Positions 1 to 9,717 are shown, counted from the stretch's first letter. The stretch: 64,000 nucleotides of DNA from Alistipes sp. (GCA_017520545.1 JAFXFM010000006.1:1-64000); one strand, 5' to 3'. Made by a program: numbers and translations. The notes: generated from the letters alone by a model not told the origin.

Positions 1-52
1 GAGCAAAGGACTGAAAATCCTTGTGTCCCCGGTTCGATTCCTGGTGGCACCA
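1..52 (+). tRNA. tRNA-Phe (GAA), 3' part, cut by window edge
   Basis: The anticodon arm is clear: stem AAGGA/TCCTT closing a CTGAAAA loop with anticodon GAA. It is followed by a T loop TTCGATT and the 3' acceptor strand TGGCACC with discriminator A. The acceptor 5' half and most of the D arm lie outside the window. As written, the T stem CCCGG/CCTGG holds one C-T mismatch. CCA does not appear to be encoded. Confidence 0.9.
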
Positions 53-62
53 CAGCAAAGAA

Positions 63-98
63 AAGCAAGTAACTATATAGTTGCTTGCTTTTTGTTTT
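63..98 (+). terminator. Intrinsic terminator after tRNA-Phe
   Basis: AAGCAAG, AACT and their complements AGTT and CTTGCTT form a hairpin around TATA, followed by a T-rich run. It closes the tRNA transcript. Confidence 0.75.
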
Positions 99-129
99 AT
101 TTAGTTGGAGGGTGGGGCTCTTGTCCTAA

Positions 130-163
130 CAAAAAAACAGAGAACACCGGCAAGTGCCCTCTG
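130..163 (-). terminator. Intrinsic terminator of the RyR-protein gene
   Basis: On the minus strand CAGAG and CTCTG pair around an inner CAC/GTG stem, followed by seven T residues. It lies 24 nt past the stop codon of the minus-strand gene. Confidence 0.6.
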
Positions 164-187
164 CTGCGAATAGACTTCTTTTGACTA

Positions 188-2419
188 CTACTTCTTCTTA
201 ACGATTTTATAGCCGTTGTGTGTCAGTAGCCAATGGGCATCGTCCATAAGTTGATAGTCGTACTTTATGACATCGGCACGCTGCAACTCTTTGGGTGCCG
301 GCTTTTTGCCCTCGCTGCCGCGGGCGGCGACAATCTTGCGGTACTCAAACAGTCCATCGTAGGTGGTGATGCAGCCGTGTCTGCGCAGTTTGATATTCTT
401 ACCATTAGTGTATTCGCCGTCAATCTTTTCGTACGCTATGGCACTCTTTGGTGCCGGAACCATTCCCTTGCTTATCATAAATGCGTTCCAGCGTAAGTGC
501 TCGTGAATGGCGAGATTTTTTCTTAATCCTTCATCAAATTCCAATGGGTAGTTGATAATCAGTTTGCCGTCAGCGTTCAGATCGGAGACGACGAGATGAG
601 TATTTTTCGCATAAATTTCGAAGTATTCTTTGTCCGATACCTCTTTTCCAACCTTTTCCGTCTTAGGACAGCAGTCGAGTCCCATAAGGTTTAGTTTTGA
701 ACGAAGACTCAAACAGCAATATGCGCTCGACTCTCTGTCGAGTTGCGGGATGCGCATATACCAATCCTTATGAGATTGCAACTTAATTTTATCTATCTCT
801 GTTTGTTTGAGTTTTTGTTTTCGTTGTGTTACTACTCGTTCGATCTCGTAATAGGCATTTCTGCTCTGTGCCATTTGAGTCAAACTGTCCGATATTATAT
901 TATCGATATTGTAGATAGTTTGGTCTTCATTGCCAATGATATGGCAGTGGTCGTCCTCTGCGAATAACACTTCGTTGTGTGCATTTCTTACCTTAATGAG
1001 GATATTGAAATTTTTCACCTCCCACTCTTTGAATTTGCTCGATAATTTCTGCGCCATATCGATATTCTCCAAGTCGGAACCAAATGCTATGACAACATAG
1101 TTTATATTTGTAAAATCTTTGTTGCAAACAATCTGTCGTATATCGGTGTAAAACTCTTCGGCGTTTATGTCAAGCTTGTGGAAGAGTGTGTTTGCCGGCT
1201 GTTTAGGTAATGGCAGGTACTCTCTATTCTGCTCATCTTTATTTTGCTCATATATAATTATCTTGCCGAACTCGTTGTTATAGCGATTGTAGCTGTGGTT
1301 CAACTTCTTGCTGCTCAACATTGCCTCGTGGTCGAAGAGGTGGTAATTCACCAGTTTTGGCACGACGCGAGAGTCCTTCATTGTTATAAACTGATTGTTT
1401 GCTACCGATGTCAGGAAGAATTGTTGATTTGTCTTTCCGAATCCTATGAGCAGGGCATTTATTTCGTAGCCTTCATTAATGCACGCGGTTTCATAATTTA
1501 CTTGCTCGGAGGTTAAGTAGAGCGAGAATGGGTGTTTCTCGATGGCCTCTATTGCGGATTTTCGATACTTGTTTATGTATGATATGCAACCGTGGCCATT
1601 GTCTACTATGTTCTCGTAAATCGTTTCGAATTTCGGGTCGCCAAATGTAAAAATCCTCAATTGTTTGAAGCATTCGGCATATTTAGCTTTACTTAAATTT
1701 AAATCTGATATAGCACGGACAAAGTAGTTGCATATCTTAATGTTAGCGGAGTCGTTATTTGTGTTTATTATAATGATAAATTTGTTATCTTTGCTTAGAA
1801 CGTCTTTGACGATTTTCCCAATATAATCTTCCGTCGTTTTTGGGTTTCGATGCAGGATCTTCTTCTTGTATAAAATGTCATCGTTATATTTGCTGTCGGA
1901 AATTGCCACCTCGTCGATTATTATTTTTGCTCTTTCCTTGTCGCTGAAATAGATGGCGTGATTTTGAGGGTTGTTGCCGAAGAGTATCAGTTTGTCCTTG
2001 TTCGAGCGCTCGAATTTGCGGATTTGGAAGTAGTGCCATATATACTGGTGGGCAAAAGATATGATAAGCAATATGCTATTGATTGCTGCGAACGAGAAAC
2101 AGGTGTAGATTGCTACACGGTAGATAGGGTAGGCGTCAATCGTGTCTTTTATATGGGTGGTGTCGTATCCCAAGATAATCAAATCGACGCTTCGCTTGAT
2201 TGCGCTGAATAGGCTGTCGATAATGTCTTTGTTGGCATCATAATATCCGACCCAAAAGAGGGGAATGGCGTAGATGTACATAAATACACCTTTTCCTTTC
2301 TTGAAGCTGCGGATGTATTCGATTCTGTCGACTCTGTTTTTCCGTATTAGGTTGTAGAAGAATGTTAGTGCGCTGAATACCATTATGGCTATGCACGCTA
2401 AGCTGATGATGTCTATCAT
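188..2419 (-). CDS. Membrane-anchored TrkA-like / RyR-domain protein
   Basis: This 743-residue protein has hydrophobic segments at about 2-22, 44-58 and 97-126. A Rossmann-like stretch begins near 143 (KLILFGNNPQNH) and a second one (ALLIGFGKTNQQ) lies further on, resembling TrkA-N nucleotide-binding folds. The last 107 or so residues match the RyR (ryanodine receptor repeat) pattern: HEHLRW, then H-G-C and Y-x-x-L, and a C-terminal LLTHNGYKI. RyR domains in bacteria are thought to act as ligand sensors. An in-frame TTG at 2497 would add 26 residues, but the ATG at 2419 places the first membrane helix at the N terminus and is preferred. It is divergent from the YARHG/TIR genes and shares their upstream region. 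The domain calls are by eye; the function is unknown. Confidence 0.75.
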   Translation of the reverse strand: MIDIISLACIAIMVFSALTFFYNLIRKNRVDRIEYIRSFKKGKGVFMYIYAIPLFWVGYYDANKDIIDSLFSAIKRSVDLIILGYDTTHIKDTIDAYPIYRVAIYTCFSFAAINSILLIISFAHQYIWHYFQIRKFERSNKDKLILFGNNPQNHAIYFSDKERAKIIIDEVAISDSKYNDDILYKKKILHRNPKTTEDYIGKIVKDVLSKDNKFIIIINTNNDSANIKICNYFVRAISDLNLSKAKYAECFKQLRIFTFGDPKFETIYENIVDNGHGCISYINKYRKSAIEAIEKHPFSLYLTSEQVNYETACINEGYEINALLIGFGKTNQQFFLTSVANNQFITMKDSRVVPKLVNYHLFDHEAMLSSKKLNHSYNRYNNEFGKIIIYEQNKDEQNREYLPLPKQPANTLFHKLDINAEEFYTDIRQIVCNKDFTNINYVVIAFGSDLENIDMAQKLSSKFKEWEVKNFNILIKVRNAHNEVLFAEDDHCHIIGNEDQTIYNIDNIISDSLTQMAQSRNAYYEIERVVTQRKQKLKQTEIDKIKLQSHKDWYMRIPQLDRESSAYCCLSLRSKLNLMGLDCCPKTEKVGKEVSDKEYFEIYAKNTHLVVSDLNADGKLIINYPLEFDEGLRKNLAIHEHLRWNAFMISKGMVPAPKSAIAYEKIDGEYTNGKNIKLRRHGCITTYDGLFEYRKIVAARGSEGKKPAPKELQRADVIKYDYQLMDDAHWLLTHNGYKIVKKK

Positions 2420-2599
2420 TGTTAAATTTTTTTCTTGCAGCCGTTGCTTTGTGGCTGCTACGTTAAATTGGGTGTAAAAGTAGTGAAAATTTTTCAAATA
2501 GTCGTGGTTGCTCAGGATATTTTTAGTCTGTTTTTGAGGATATGGAGTGGAAGAGTTGCCGTACTAAAAAATTGTTGATAATTATTTCTACGAAATATG

Positions 2600-2628
2600 T
2601 TGCAAAATAAGAAAAAAGTGTATTTTTG
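2600..2628 (+). promoter_or_regulatory. Bacteroidetes-type promoter for the YARHG/TIR pair
   Basis: TTG at 2600-2602 and a perfect TAnnTTTG box (TATTTTTG) at 2621-2628 are separated by 18 nt. This predicts a start near 2635 and a leader of about 120 nt. The 337 nt between the two divergent start codons hold no other gene. Confidence 0.6.
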
Positions 2629-2756
2629 CAAAGATTGGTGAAAAACGTAGTTTTTGTTCGTTGTTTATGGGCTGTGCGGCGCTTGATACGGAGTGCGAAA
2701 ACGAGAAGTAGAAGCCAAGTCGGAGAGATAGGATAAGATACTTAAACGTAGATAAA

Positions 2757-3218
2757 ATGGAGAATAGTCAAATTAATTCGCAGAGCAGTTCGGTTTCGCA
2801 GGAGGTGCGCGACTTGAAGAAGATTTGTATTGTGTTGGCAGCAGTGGCTGCCATTGCTCTTTCGACGGTGTTTGCCGCTGTTTACGTAATCTGTCGTTTG
2901 CAAGCCGAAGACCCGGGTAGCGATGGCGCTGTAACGTGGAACGATAGTGTCGCCGCAAGTGCTCCGACTCTTGCTCCTCAGGGTGCGTATCCGTTCACTT
3001 CATTGCGTAAAATTACTTACGATGATATTGCACATCTGTCGTCGGCTTCACTTCGCATTATGCGCAATGAGATATATGCCCGCCACGGCTATATCTTTGA
3101 TAGCGAGGATTTGCGCAGATACTTTCAGCGTCAAAGCTGGTACACTCCTGTGTCGAAAACGGTGAATCTAACCGCTATTGAGAAATACAATGTCGAGTTT
3201 ATTAAACAATACGAGTAG
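2757..3218 (+). CDS. Membrane protein with extracytoplasmic YARHG domain
   Basis: This 153-residue protein has a short charged cytoplasmic N terminus and one membrane helix at about 23-47. A Ser/Ala-rich linker follows, then a YARHG domain from about 78 to the end, with the signature motif at 107-111 inside LRIMRNEIYARHG and then RRYF and SWY. YARHG is a small extracellular domain named for this motif, with no settled function. The C-terminal half is nearly the same as that of the TIR protein encoded 28 nt downstream, so the two genes look like partners in one operon, this one lacking the TIR effector. It could compete for or share a ligand with the TIR protein (inference). Confidence 0.8.
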   Translation: MENSQINSQSSSVSQEVRDLKKICIVLAAVAAIALSTVFAAVYVICRLQAEDPGSDGAVTWNDSVAASAPTLAPQGAYPFTSLRKITYDDIAHLSSASLRIMRNEIYARHGYIFDSEDLRRYFQRQSWYTPVSKTVNLTAIEKYNVEFIKQYE

Positions 3219-3246
3219 TCGTAGGAGAAAAAATAATCGGTAAATT

Positions 3247-4158
3247 ATGAATCACGAAGTTTTTATTAGCTATTCGAGCCGCGATAGAGAGGCTGCGCAG
3301 ATTATCTGTTCTGCATTGGAGCAGAATGATGTAAAATGCTGGATTGCACCAAGAGATATTCCTGCGGGTGCGGAGTATGGCGATTTGATTGATGAGGCTA
3401 TTCGTCGCTCGGTGGCTGCTATTGTGATATTTTCGGAGACTGCGGCATCCTCGGTGTGGGTTAAGGCGGAGATGAATGTTGCGTTCGATGAGCAGAAAAT
3501 TATCATTCCGTTCCGTTTGGACCAAACTCCGTTGCAGGGTCAGAGCCGATTGATTCTCAATCACAAGCACTGGATTGACGCATATCCCGACTACAAGTTG
3601 AAAATTGACGACTTGGTTGTGGCGGTATTGCGAGCATTGGGCAAGAGTGTTGTGAACGAAACGGAGGAGAGCAGCGTATCGCCGGTACAAGTAGAAGATA
3701 TTGACGTAAAGAGTGTGTTGGTGTCGCCCGAGAATAAGAGGGCACGAGCTACGGAGAGTAGACCCGCCTCGGCAAAGCCTTCGCGCAGCGGTAAAAAGTG
3801 GGCTATTGCGCTTATTGCGGTTTTGGCGTTGTTGCTGGTTGGTGCAGGTGCGGGGTATTTGTATCAAAAACTCTCCGATAAGACCACCACAGAAGAGGTC
3901 GGCGTTGAGCCTGTGGGGAAGTATCCATTCACTTCGCAGCGTTTAATTACCGAGAAAGATGTTGAGGGTTTGAGTATATCGGAGCTTCGCATTATGCGCA
4001 ACGAGATTTATGCTCGTCACGGTCATATTTTCAAAGATGCCGAAATGCGTAACTATTTCGGGGCTCAAAAGTGGTATAAACCACGGCCAACCAGTGTGAA
4101 GTTGAGCGCTATTGAGCGGAAAAACATTCTTCTCATTCAACAATACGAGAACTTGTAA
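3247..4158 (+). CDS. TIR-TM-YARHG membrane protein
   Basis: Residues 1-135 form a TIR domain: EVFISYSSRD at the start, CWIAPRDIPAG, and a candidate catalytic Glu75 in WVKAEMNVAF, the position used by NAD-cleaving TIR domains. A low-complexity linker leads to a membrane helix at about 184-206. A YARHG domain fills 226-303 (motif 255-259). This topology puts the TIR inside the cell and the YARHG sensor outside. Bacterial TIR proteins often consume NAD+ or make signalling nucleotides in antiphage defence; whether this one does is not shown by sequence. It is probably cotranscribed with the upstream YARHG gene. A TIR domain joined through the membrane to YARHG is unusual. Confidence 0.85.
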   Translation: MNHEVFISYSSRDREAAQIICSALEQNDVKCWIAPRDIPAGAEYGDLIDEAIRRSVAAIVIFSETAASSVWVKAEMNVAFDEQKIIIPFRLDQTPLQGQSRLILNHKHWIDAYPDYKLKIDDLVVAVLRALGKSVVNETEESSVSPVQVEDIDVKSVLVSPENKRARATESRPASAKPSRSGKKWAIALIAVLALLLVGAGAGYLYQKLSDKTTTEEVGVEPVGKYPFTSQRLITEKDVEGLSISELRIMRNEIYARHGHIFKDAEMRNYFGAQKWYKPRPTSVKLSAIERKNILLIQQYENL

Positions 4159-4206
4159 GGCGATTGCTGGTATAATAAACCCTGACAAAAAAAACTTAAT
4201 GAAGAT

Positions 4207-4956
4207 ATGTTTACACTGATTTTCGCAATTTACACACTTGTTATATTGACAATTTTTACGACCTTGTCGTTTGTGGCGTTGATAGTTTGCTATCCGTTTG
4301 ATAAGCGTCGTCGTGTAGTGCACGAGATATCGCGTTGGTTGTGTTTTTTCTGGTGGTATGTGCCACTCACCTGGAAGCGCAAAATCTCGGGCCTGGAGAA
4401 TGTCGATAAGAACAAACCTTACGTTATCGTTATCAACCACAACTCGATGGTGGATATCATTTCGCTCTATTTTGTGCGCTTGAATTTCCGATGGGTGTCG
4501 AAGCAGGAGGTGTTTCGCATTCCGTTCATCGGCCCGATGTTGTGGATGCACGGCGATATAGCCATTCAGCGTGGTCGTGCTACCGAGTCGATGAAAAAGG
4601 TAATTCGCGATGGTATGATGTGGCTCAATCGTGGTGTGTCGGTGGCGATATTCCCCGAGGGTACTCGCTCGAAGAATGGCGAGATACAGCGTTTTAAGGG
4701 AGGAGCGTTTGTGCTGGCGAAGGAGGCAGGTGTGGATATCTTGCCCGTTGTGATGGACGGCACAACCGAAATTTTCCGTCCAAAGAGCATCTTCTTCAAT
4801 TGGAAGCACTGCCTTACATTGAAGGTGTTGCCACCAATCCCTGCTTCGAAGGTTGCCGAGACCGATGCAAACGATATGGCGCAGCAGGTGCAGGCTATGA
4901 TGGTTGAGGCTTTGGCACAAGTGAGAGAGGAGAATGCAAAAAACAAAAAGGAGTAA
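4207..4956 (+). CDS. plsC: 1-acyl-sn-glycerol-3-phosphate acyltransferase
   Basis: This 249-residue membrane enzyme of the PlsC family adds the second acyl chain to lysophosphatidic acid during phospholipid synthesis. The N terminus is a hydrophobic anchor (about 1-30). The acyltransferase motif HX4D appears as HNSMVD, the Arg-containing block as IAIQRGR, and the glycerol-phosphate binding motif as FPEGTRS. It starts 48 nt after the TIR gene, so it may be read through from that operon, but its function fits the housekeeping run that follows. Confidence 0.9.
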   Translation: MFTLIFAIYTLVILTIFTTLSFVALIVCYPFDKRRRVVHEISRWLCFFWWYVPLTWKRKISGLENVDKNKPYVIVINHNSMVDIISLYFVRLNFRWVSKQEVFRIPFIGPMLWMHGDIAIQRGRATESMKKVIRDGMMWLNRGVSVAIFPEGTRSKNGEIQRFKGGAFVLAKEAGVDILPVVMDGTTEIFRPKSIFFNWKHCLTLKVLPPIPASKVAETDANDMAQQVQAMMVEALAQVREENAKNKKE

Positions 4957-4978
4957 ATTTTAATAATAAATATCGGGC

Positions 4979-5008
4979 TAATGGCAAATGGCTAACGGCT
5001 AATAGCCC
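4979..5008. repeat. Heptad repeat, GCTAATG class
   Basis: Degenerate 7-nt units (GCTAATG, GCAAATG, GCTAACG, GCTAATA) fill the short gap before parE. The same class recurs at about 10255, 41041, 45594, 54699, 56551 and 63628. Confidence 0.6.
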
Positions 5009-5019
5009 AGAAGATAATT

Positions 5020-6873
5020 ATGGCAGAATTGATTAAAACACCGGCGACCTACGACGAGGATTCGATAAAGACGCTCACCCCGCGTGAGCACGTTCGTCTG
5101 CGTCCCGGTATGTATATCGGAAAACTCGGAGATGGAACGATGTCCGACGACGGTATCTATGTACTGATTAAGGAGGTTACCGACAACTCTATTGACGAGT
5201 TTATGAATGGTTACGGTAGCCGAGTGGAGATTACCATCGAGGATAACGTAGTGTCGGTGCGCGACTATGGTCGTGGTATTCCGCTCGGAGCCTTGGCAGC
5301 GGCAGTTAGTGTGATGAACACGGGTAGCAACTACGAGGAGGATGGAAAGAAGACCGTAGGTTTGAATGGTGTCGGCGTGAAGGCGGTGAACTACCTTTCG
5401 AGCGAATTTATGGCTCGTTCGGTACGTGATGGCGAAGCTCATTCGGTGATGTTTGCGCAGGGTATTCAAACCGACGAGAAGTGGGAGAGTGGCGTCAAGG
5501 AGAAGAACGGAACCTTCATTCGCTTCCGTGTAGATGAAAAGGTATTTGGCAAGTATAACTACAACTTGGAGTTTGTGGAGCAGCTGCTGCGCAACTACAC
5601 CTACCTCAATAAGGGGTTGGTTATCTCGTTGAATGGTACGCAGTATGTGTCGAAGAACGGACTGCTCGATTTGGTAAACGACAATTTGAGCGAAGAGCCT
5701 TGCTATCCGCCTATCCACCTTTCGGGCGAGGATATTGAGGTCGTCATCACGCACGGACACGGCTATGGCGAAACATACTTCTCGTTTGTGAATGGTCAGT
5801 ACACCTCGCAGGGCGGTACCCATCAAGCGGCATTCCGTGAGGCGGTGGTTAAGACCTTAAAGGAGTTTTATCACAAGGACTACGACCCTTCGGATATCCG
5901 CTCATCGATTATTGCGGCTATCTCGTTGAAGGTGTCGAAGCCTCTGTTCGAGTCGCAGACCAAGATTAAACTCGGCTCAAAGGATATGTGGAACGGCGGA
6001 CCTACAATCCGTCAGTTCGTGGGCGAGTTCCTCTCTACGGAGTTGGATAACTACCTCCACAAGAATCCCGACACGGCGCAGGCCATACAGCGCAAGATTG
6101 TCGAGAACGAGAAGGAGCGCAAGGAGATTGCAGGCGTTCAGAAGAAGGCTCGCGATACGGCAAAGAAGGCGCTTCTAAACAACAAGAATTTGCGAGATTG
6201 CAAGATTCACCGCACCGATAAGCACGAGTTGGCGGAGCAGACAATGATATTTTTGACGGAGGGTAATTCGGCTTCGGGCTCTATCACCAAGAGCCGTAAT
6301 CCGCTTACGCAGGCGGTGTTCTCGCTGAGGGGTAAGCCGCTGAACTCCTACGGAATGAAGAAGACCATCGTCTATAAGAACGATGAGTTCAACTACTTGC
6401 AGGCGGCGTTGAATATCGAGGAGGATATGGATAATCTCCGCTACAATAAGGTGGTTATCGCAACCGATGCCGATGTCGATGGTATGCACATTCGCTTGCT
6501 GCTTTTGACCTTCTTCTTGCAGTTCTTCCCCGATTTGATACGTCGTGGACACCTGTTTATTATGCAGACGCCTCTGTTCCGTGTACGTAACAAGAAGGAG
6601 ACCTACTACTGCTACTCGGAGGAGGAGCGAGTGTCGGCAATCGAGAAGTGCGGTGCAACGGCGGAGATTACCCGATTCAAAGGTTTGGGAGAGATCTCGC
6701 CCGACGAGTTCGAGGGCTTTATTGGAGAGCAGATACGTTTGGATAAGGTGCGCCTGACCAAGGACGACCCAATTATGGATATGCTGACCTTCTATATGGG
6801 TAAGAATACATACGACCGACAGCAGTTTATTGTGGGTAACTTGCGCATCGAGGAGGACAAGGTAGAAAATTAA
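5020..6873 (+). CDS. parE: DNA topoisomerase IV subunit B
   Basis: This 617-residue type IIA topoisomerase ATPase subunit has a GHKL ATPase domain at the N terminus ([30 protein letters not shown]). A transducer domain follows, then a TOPRIM domain with EGNSASGS near residue 413 and DADVDG near 484. The Asp usual in the first TOPRIM motif (EGDSA) is Asn here. Its length and its pairing with the 918-residue A subunit fit ParE rather than GyrB. Together the two subunits decatenate daughter chromosomes. The parC gene starts 87 nt downstream, after an AT-rich repeat. Confidence 0.88.
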   Translation: MAELIKTPATYDEDSIKTLTPREHVRLRPGMYIGKLGDGTMSDDGIYVLIKEVTDNSIDEFMNGYGSRVEITIEDNVVSVRDYGRGIPLGALAAAVSVMNTGSNYEEDGKKTVGLNGVGVKAVNYLSSEFMARSVRDGEAHSVMFAQGIQTDEKWESGVKEKNGTFIRFRVDEKVFGKYNYNLEFVEQLLRNYTYLNKGLVISLNGTQYVSKNGLLDLVNDNLSEEPCYPPIHLSGEDIEVVITHGHGYGETYFSFVNGQYTSQGGTHQAAFREAVVKTLKEFYHKDYDPSDIRSSIIAAISLKVSKPLFESQTKIKLGSKDMWNGGPTIRQFVGEFLSTELDNYLHKNPDTAQAIQRKIVENEKERKEIAGVQKKARDTAKKALLNNKNLRDCKIHRTDKHELAEQTMIFLTEGNSASGSITKSRNPLTQAVFSLRGKPLNSYGMKKTIVYKNDEFNYLQAALNIEEDMDNLRYNKVVIATDADVDGMHIRLLLLTFFLQFFPDLIRRGHLFIMQTPLFRVRNKKETYYCYSEEERVSAIEKCGATAEITRFKGLGEISPDEFEGFIGEQIRLDKVRLTKDDPIMDMLTFYMGKNTYDRQQFIVGNLRIEEDKVEN

Positions 6874-6956
6874 AAATTAAAAACTAAGAATTAAAAATTA
6901 GCCGGTAAAAACAATTTTTAATTTTTCATTATGAATTTTTAATTTGAACGAAGTGG
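6868..6956. repeat. AT-rich heptad repeat between parE and parC
   Basis: Units of the form AATTAAA, AACTAAG and AATTAGC repeat with 7-nt spacing. They are followed by a roughly complementary arm rich in TTTTTAA, so the gap can form an imperfect AT-rich hairpin. Similar runs lie at 10225, 59291 and 60510. Confidence 0.65.
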
Positions 6957-6960
6957 ATTT

Positions 6961-9717
6961 ATGAACGAAGAGAAAGATATACAGGAAGAGTTGTTAAACG
7001 AAGAGGAGCTTGTAAGCTCGGAGCCGGGTAAGTACGATGCGTTGATGGCGGAGCAGAGTGCAAAGCGATTGACGGGTATGTACAAGAATTGGTTTTTGGA
7101 CTACGCCTCGTACGTTATTTTGGAGCGAGCCGTGCCTCATATCGACGATGGCTTGAAGCCTGTGCAACGTCGTATTCTGCACGCTATGAAGATGGTCGAT
7201 AATGGCTCTCTCATAAAGGTTGCAAACCTTGTGGGACAGACTATGCAGTATCACCCTCACGGAGATGCATCAATCAAAGATGCGTTGGTGCAGCTCGGAC
7301 AGAAGGAGTTGCTGATCGACTGTCAGGGTAACTGGGGTAATATCCTCACGGGCGATGATGCTGCGGCTGCTCGATACATCGAGGCTCGTCTGTCGAAGTT
7401 CGCTTTGGAAGTGGTCTATAACAAGAAGACTACCGAGTGGATGTTGGCATACGACGGTCGCAAGGAGGAGCCTGTAACATTGCCTGTGAAGTTCCCGTTG
7501 CTGTTGGCGCAGGGCGCCGAGGGTATTGCCGTAGGTCTGGCATCGAAAATCCTGCCGCACAACTTCAACGAGTTGATTTCGGCATCTATTGCTCATCTTA
7601 AAGGCGAGGATTTTCAACTCTATCCCGACTTCCCGACGGGAGGTATGATTGACGTATCGCGCTATAATGATGGCTTGCGAGGCGGTGCGGTGAAGGTGCG
7701 TGCCAAAATTTCGAAGTTGGATAAGAACACTTTGGCAATTACCGAGATTCCGTTCTCGACCACTACCGAGAGTATAAAAGACTCTATATTGAAGGCTAAC
7801 CAGAAAGGCAAAATTAAGATACGTCGTGTAGACGACAATACCGCTCGTAAGGCGGAGATTGTCGTTCAGGTAGCGGCGGGAGAGTCGTGCGACAAGACCA
7901 TTGATGCACTCTACGCCTTCACATTGTGTGAGGTGTCGATTTCGCCAAATGCTTGTGTCATCAAAGACGACAAGCCTGCATTTATGGGAGTTAGCGATAT
8001 TTTGCGCCATTCGACAGACCACACGAAGGCGTTGCTGCAAAAGGAGTTGGAGATTGCCTTGGCTGAGCATAACGAGGCTTGGCACGCTGCATCGTTGGAG
8101 CGTATCTTCATCGAGAACAAACTCTACCAACTTATCGAGGGTTGTAAGTCGCGTGAAGAGGCATATACTGCCGTGGATAAGGGCTTGGAGCCATTTAAGA
8201 AGTTGCTCCGTAGGGAGGTTACCATAGAGGACGTTCAGCGCCTCACGGAGTTGAAGTTCATTCGTATCTCGCGTTTCGACTCGGATAAGGCGGATAACGA
8301 GATTAAGCAGATTGAGAAGGATATCAAGCAGGTTAAGCACGACTTGGCTCACCTCACCGACTATGCTATTGCATACTTTGAGCATATTCGCGAGAAGTAT
8401 GGTAAGGGCAAGGAGCGTCAGACCGAAATTCGCGAGTTCGACTCTATCGAGGCTACAAAGGTTGCGGTATCAAATGCTAAACTCTACGTCGATAGGGCGG
8501 AGGGCTTCTTCGGTATCGGCAAGTCGATGAAGGACGCCGAGTTTGTCTGCGACTGCTCGGATATAGACGATGTGATAGTGATATTGAGAGATGGTCGTTA
8601 CGTCATCACAAAGGTCGCCGACAAGAAGTTCGTGGATAAGAATATATATTATATAGGTGTATTCAAGCGTAACGACGAACGCACCATCTACAACCTCCTG
8701 TATCGCGATGGTAGAGGTGGCAATATAATGATGAAGCGATGCGCCATTAAGGGTATTACTCGCGACAAGGAGTACGACCTGACGAAGGGTACACCAAAGA
8801 GCGATATTCTCTACCTTTCGGTCAATCCGAATGGCGAGGCAGAGGTGTTGAAGATATACTTCCGCCCACGCCCACGATTGAAGAAGATGATTGTGGATTT
8901 GGACTTCTCGGAGTTGGCTATCAAGGGACGTCAGTCGCAGGGTAACCTCTTCTCGCGCTATCCGATTCATAAAATTGTGTTGAAAGAGAAGGGTGTATCG
9001 ACCCTTGCAGGTCAGAATATATGGTGGGACGAGGACGTTCGACGACTTAATAGCGACGGACGAGGAGTGTTGCTCGGTGAGTTCAAGGGCAACGACAAAA
9101 TTGTAGTTTGGACAGCGAAGAACCTCGCCTACATCACGGGCTTCGATACTCAACAGCACTTCCCTGATGATACCGTGCGTGTTGAGCGATACGAAGCGGG
9201 CAAGGTCTATAACCTCTGCTACTTCGACGAGGAGCAGGGCTACTACTATATGAAGCGTTTCCAGTTGGAGCAGAGCGATAAGGCGCAGTATTTCCTCGAT
9301 GAAGATGGCTCGTGCCGCTTCGAGTGCATTTCGGGTGCAAAGGGCTCGCAGTTGCAGATAACCTACAAGGGTGCACACGAGAATCGTCCTGCCGATATGG
9401 TTGATGTTGAGGAGTTTGTGGGCGTTAAGTCGTGCAAGGCGAAGGGTAAGCGATTGACCACATTCGACGTGGCTACGCTAACCTTCATAGAACCAGAGAT
9501 TGTTGAGCCGGAGGAGCCCGAGAACGAGTCGGAACCAATAGACGAGATGGAGGAGCCGATGGTTGAACCATTTGAGGAGGTTGAGGAGGTTGAGGAGGTT
9601 GAGGAGAAGCCTGCTCCGACAAATGTGGTGAAACCTGTAAACAACAGCGGAACTCCAATCGAGATTATCCGCAACGATATTGACGAGAGTAAGAGTGAGC
9701 AGTTGAATCTGTTCTAA
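6961..9717 (+). CDS. parC: DNA topoisomerase IV subunit A
   Basis: This 918-residue DNA-cleavage subunit carries the winged-helix motif GLKPVQRRILHAM near 65-76 and the catalytic Tyr139 in AAAARYIEARL. A beta-pinwheel C-terminal domain and a very acidic tail from about 840 follow. The tail includes a 9-nt coding repeat (9577-9604) that gives repeated EEVE. In the quinolone-contact region HPHGDASIKDALV the position of the usual Ser is Ala103; the acidic residue is kept as Asp107. It is paired with parE and ends 4 nt before aroK. Confidence 0.9.
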   Translation: MNEEKDIQEELLNEEELVSSEPGKYDALMAEQSAKRLTGMYKNWFLDYASYVILERAVPHIDDGLKPVQRRILHAMKMVDNGSLIKVANLVGQTMQYHPHGDASIKDALVQLGQKELLIDCQGNWGNILTGDDAAAARYIEARLSKFALEVVYNKKTTEWMLAYDGRKEEPVTLPVKFPLLLAQGAEGIAVGLASKILPHNFNELISASIAHLKGEDFQLYPDFPTGGMIDVSRYNDGLRGGAVKVRAKISKLDKNTLAITEIPFSTTTESIKDSILKANQKGKIKIRRVDDNTARKAEIVVQVAAGESCDKTIDALYAFTLCEVSISPNACVIKDDKPAFMGVSDILRHSTDHTKALLQKELEIALAEHNEAWHAASLERIFIENKLYQLIEGCKSREEAYTAVDKGLEPFKKLLRREVTIEDVQRLTELKFIRISRFDSDKADNEIKQIEKDIKQVKHDLAHLTDYAIAYFEHIREKYGKGKERQTEIREFDSIEATKVAVSNAKLYVDRAEGFFGIGKSMKDAEFVCDCSDIDDVIVILRDGRYVITKVADKKFVDKNIYYIGVFKRNDERTIYNLLYRDGRGGNIMMKRCAIKGITRDKEYDLTKGTPKSDILYLSVNPNGEAEVLKIYFRPRPRLKKMIVDLDFSELAIKGRQSQGNLFSRYPIHKIVLKEKGVSTLAGQNIWWDEDVRRLNSDGRGVLLGEFKGNDKIVVWTAKNLAYITGFDTQQHFPDDTVRVERYEAGKVYNLCYFDEEQGYYYMKRFQLEQSDKAQYFLDEDGSCRFECISGAKGSQLQITYKGAHENRPADMVDVEEFVGVKSCKAKGKRLTTFDVATLTFIEPEIVEPEEPENESEPIDEMEEPMVEPFEEVEEVEEVEEKPAPTNVVKPVNNSGTPIEIIRNDIDESKSEQLNLF

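Noticed and set aside
5020-9717. gyrB/gyrA instead of parE/parC
   Set aside because: Subunit lengths (617 and 918), direct pairing and the EGNSASGS variant fit topoisomerase IV of Bacteroidetes better than gyrase.
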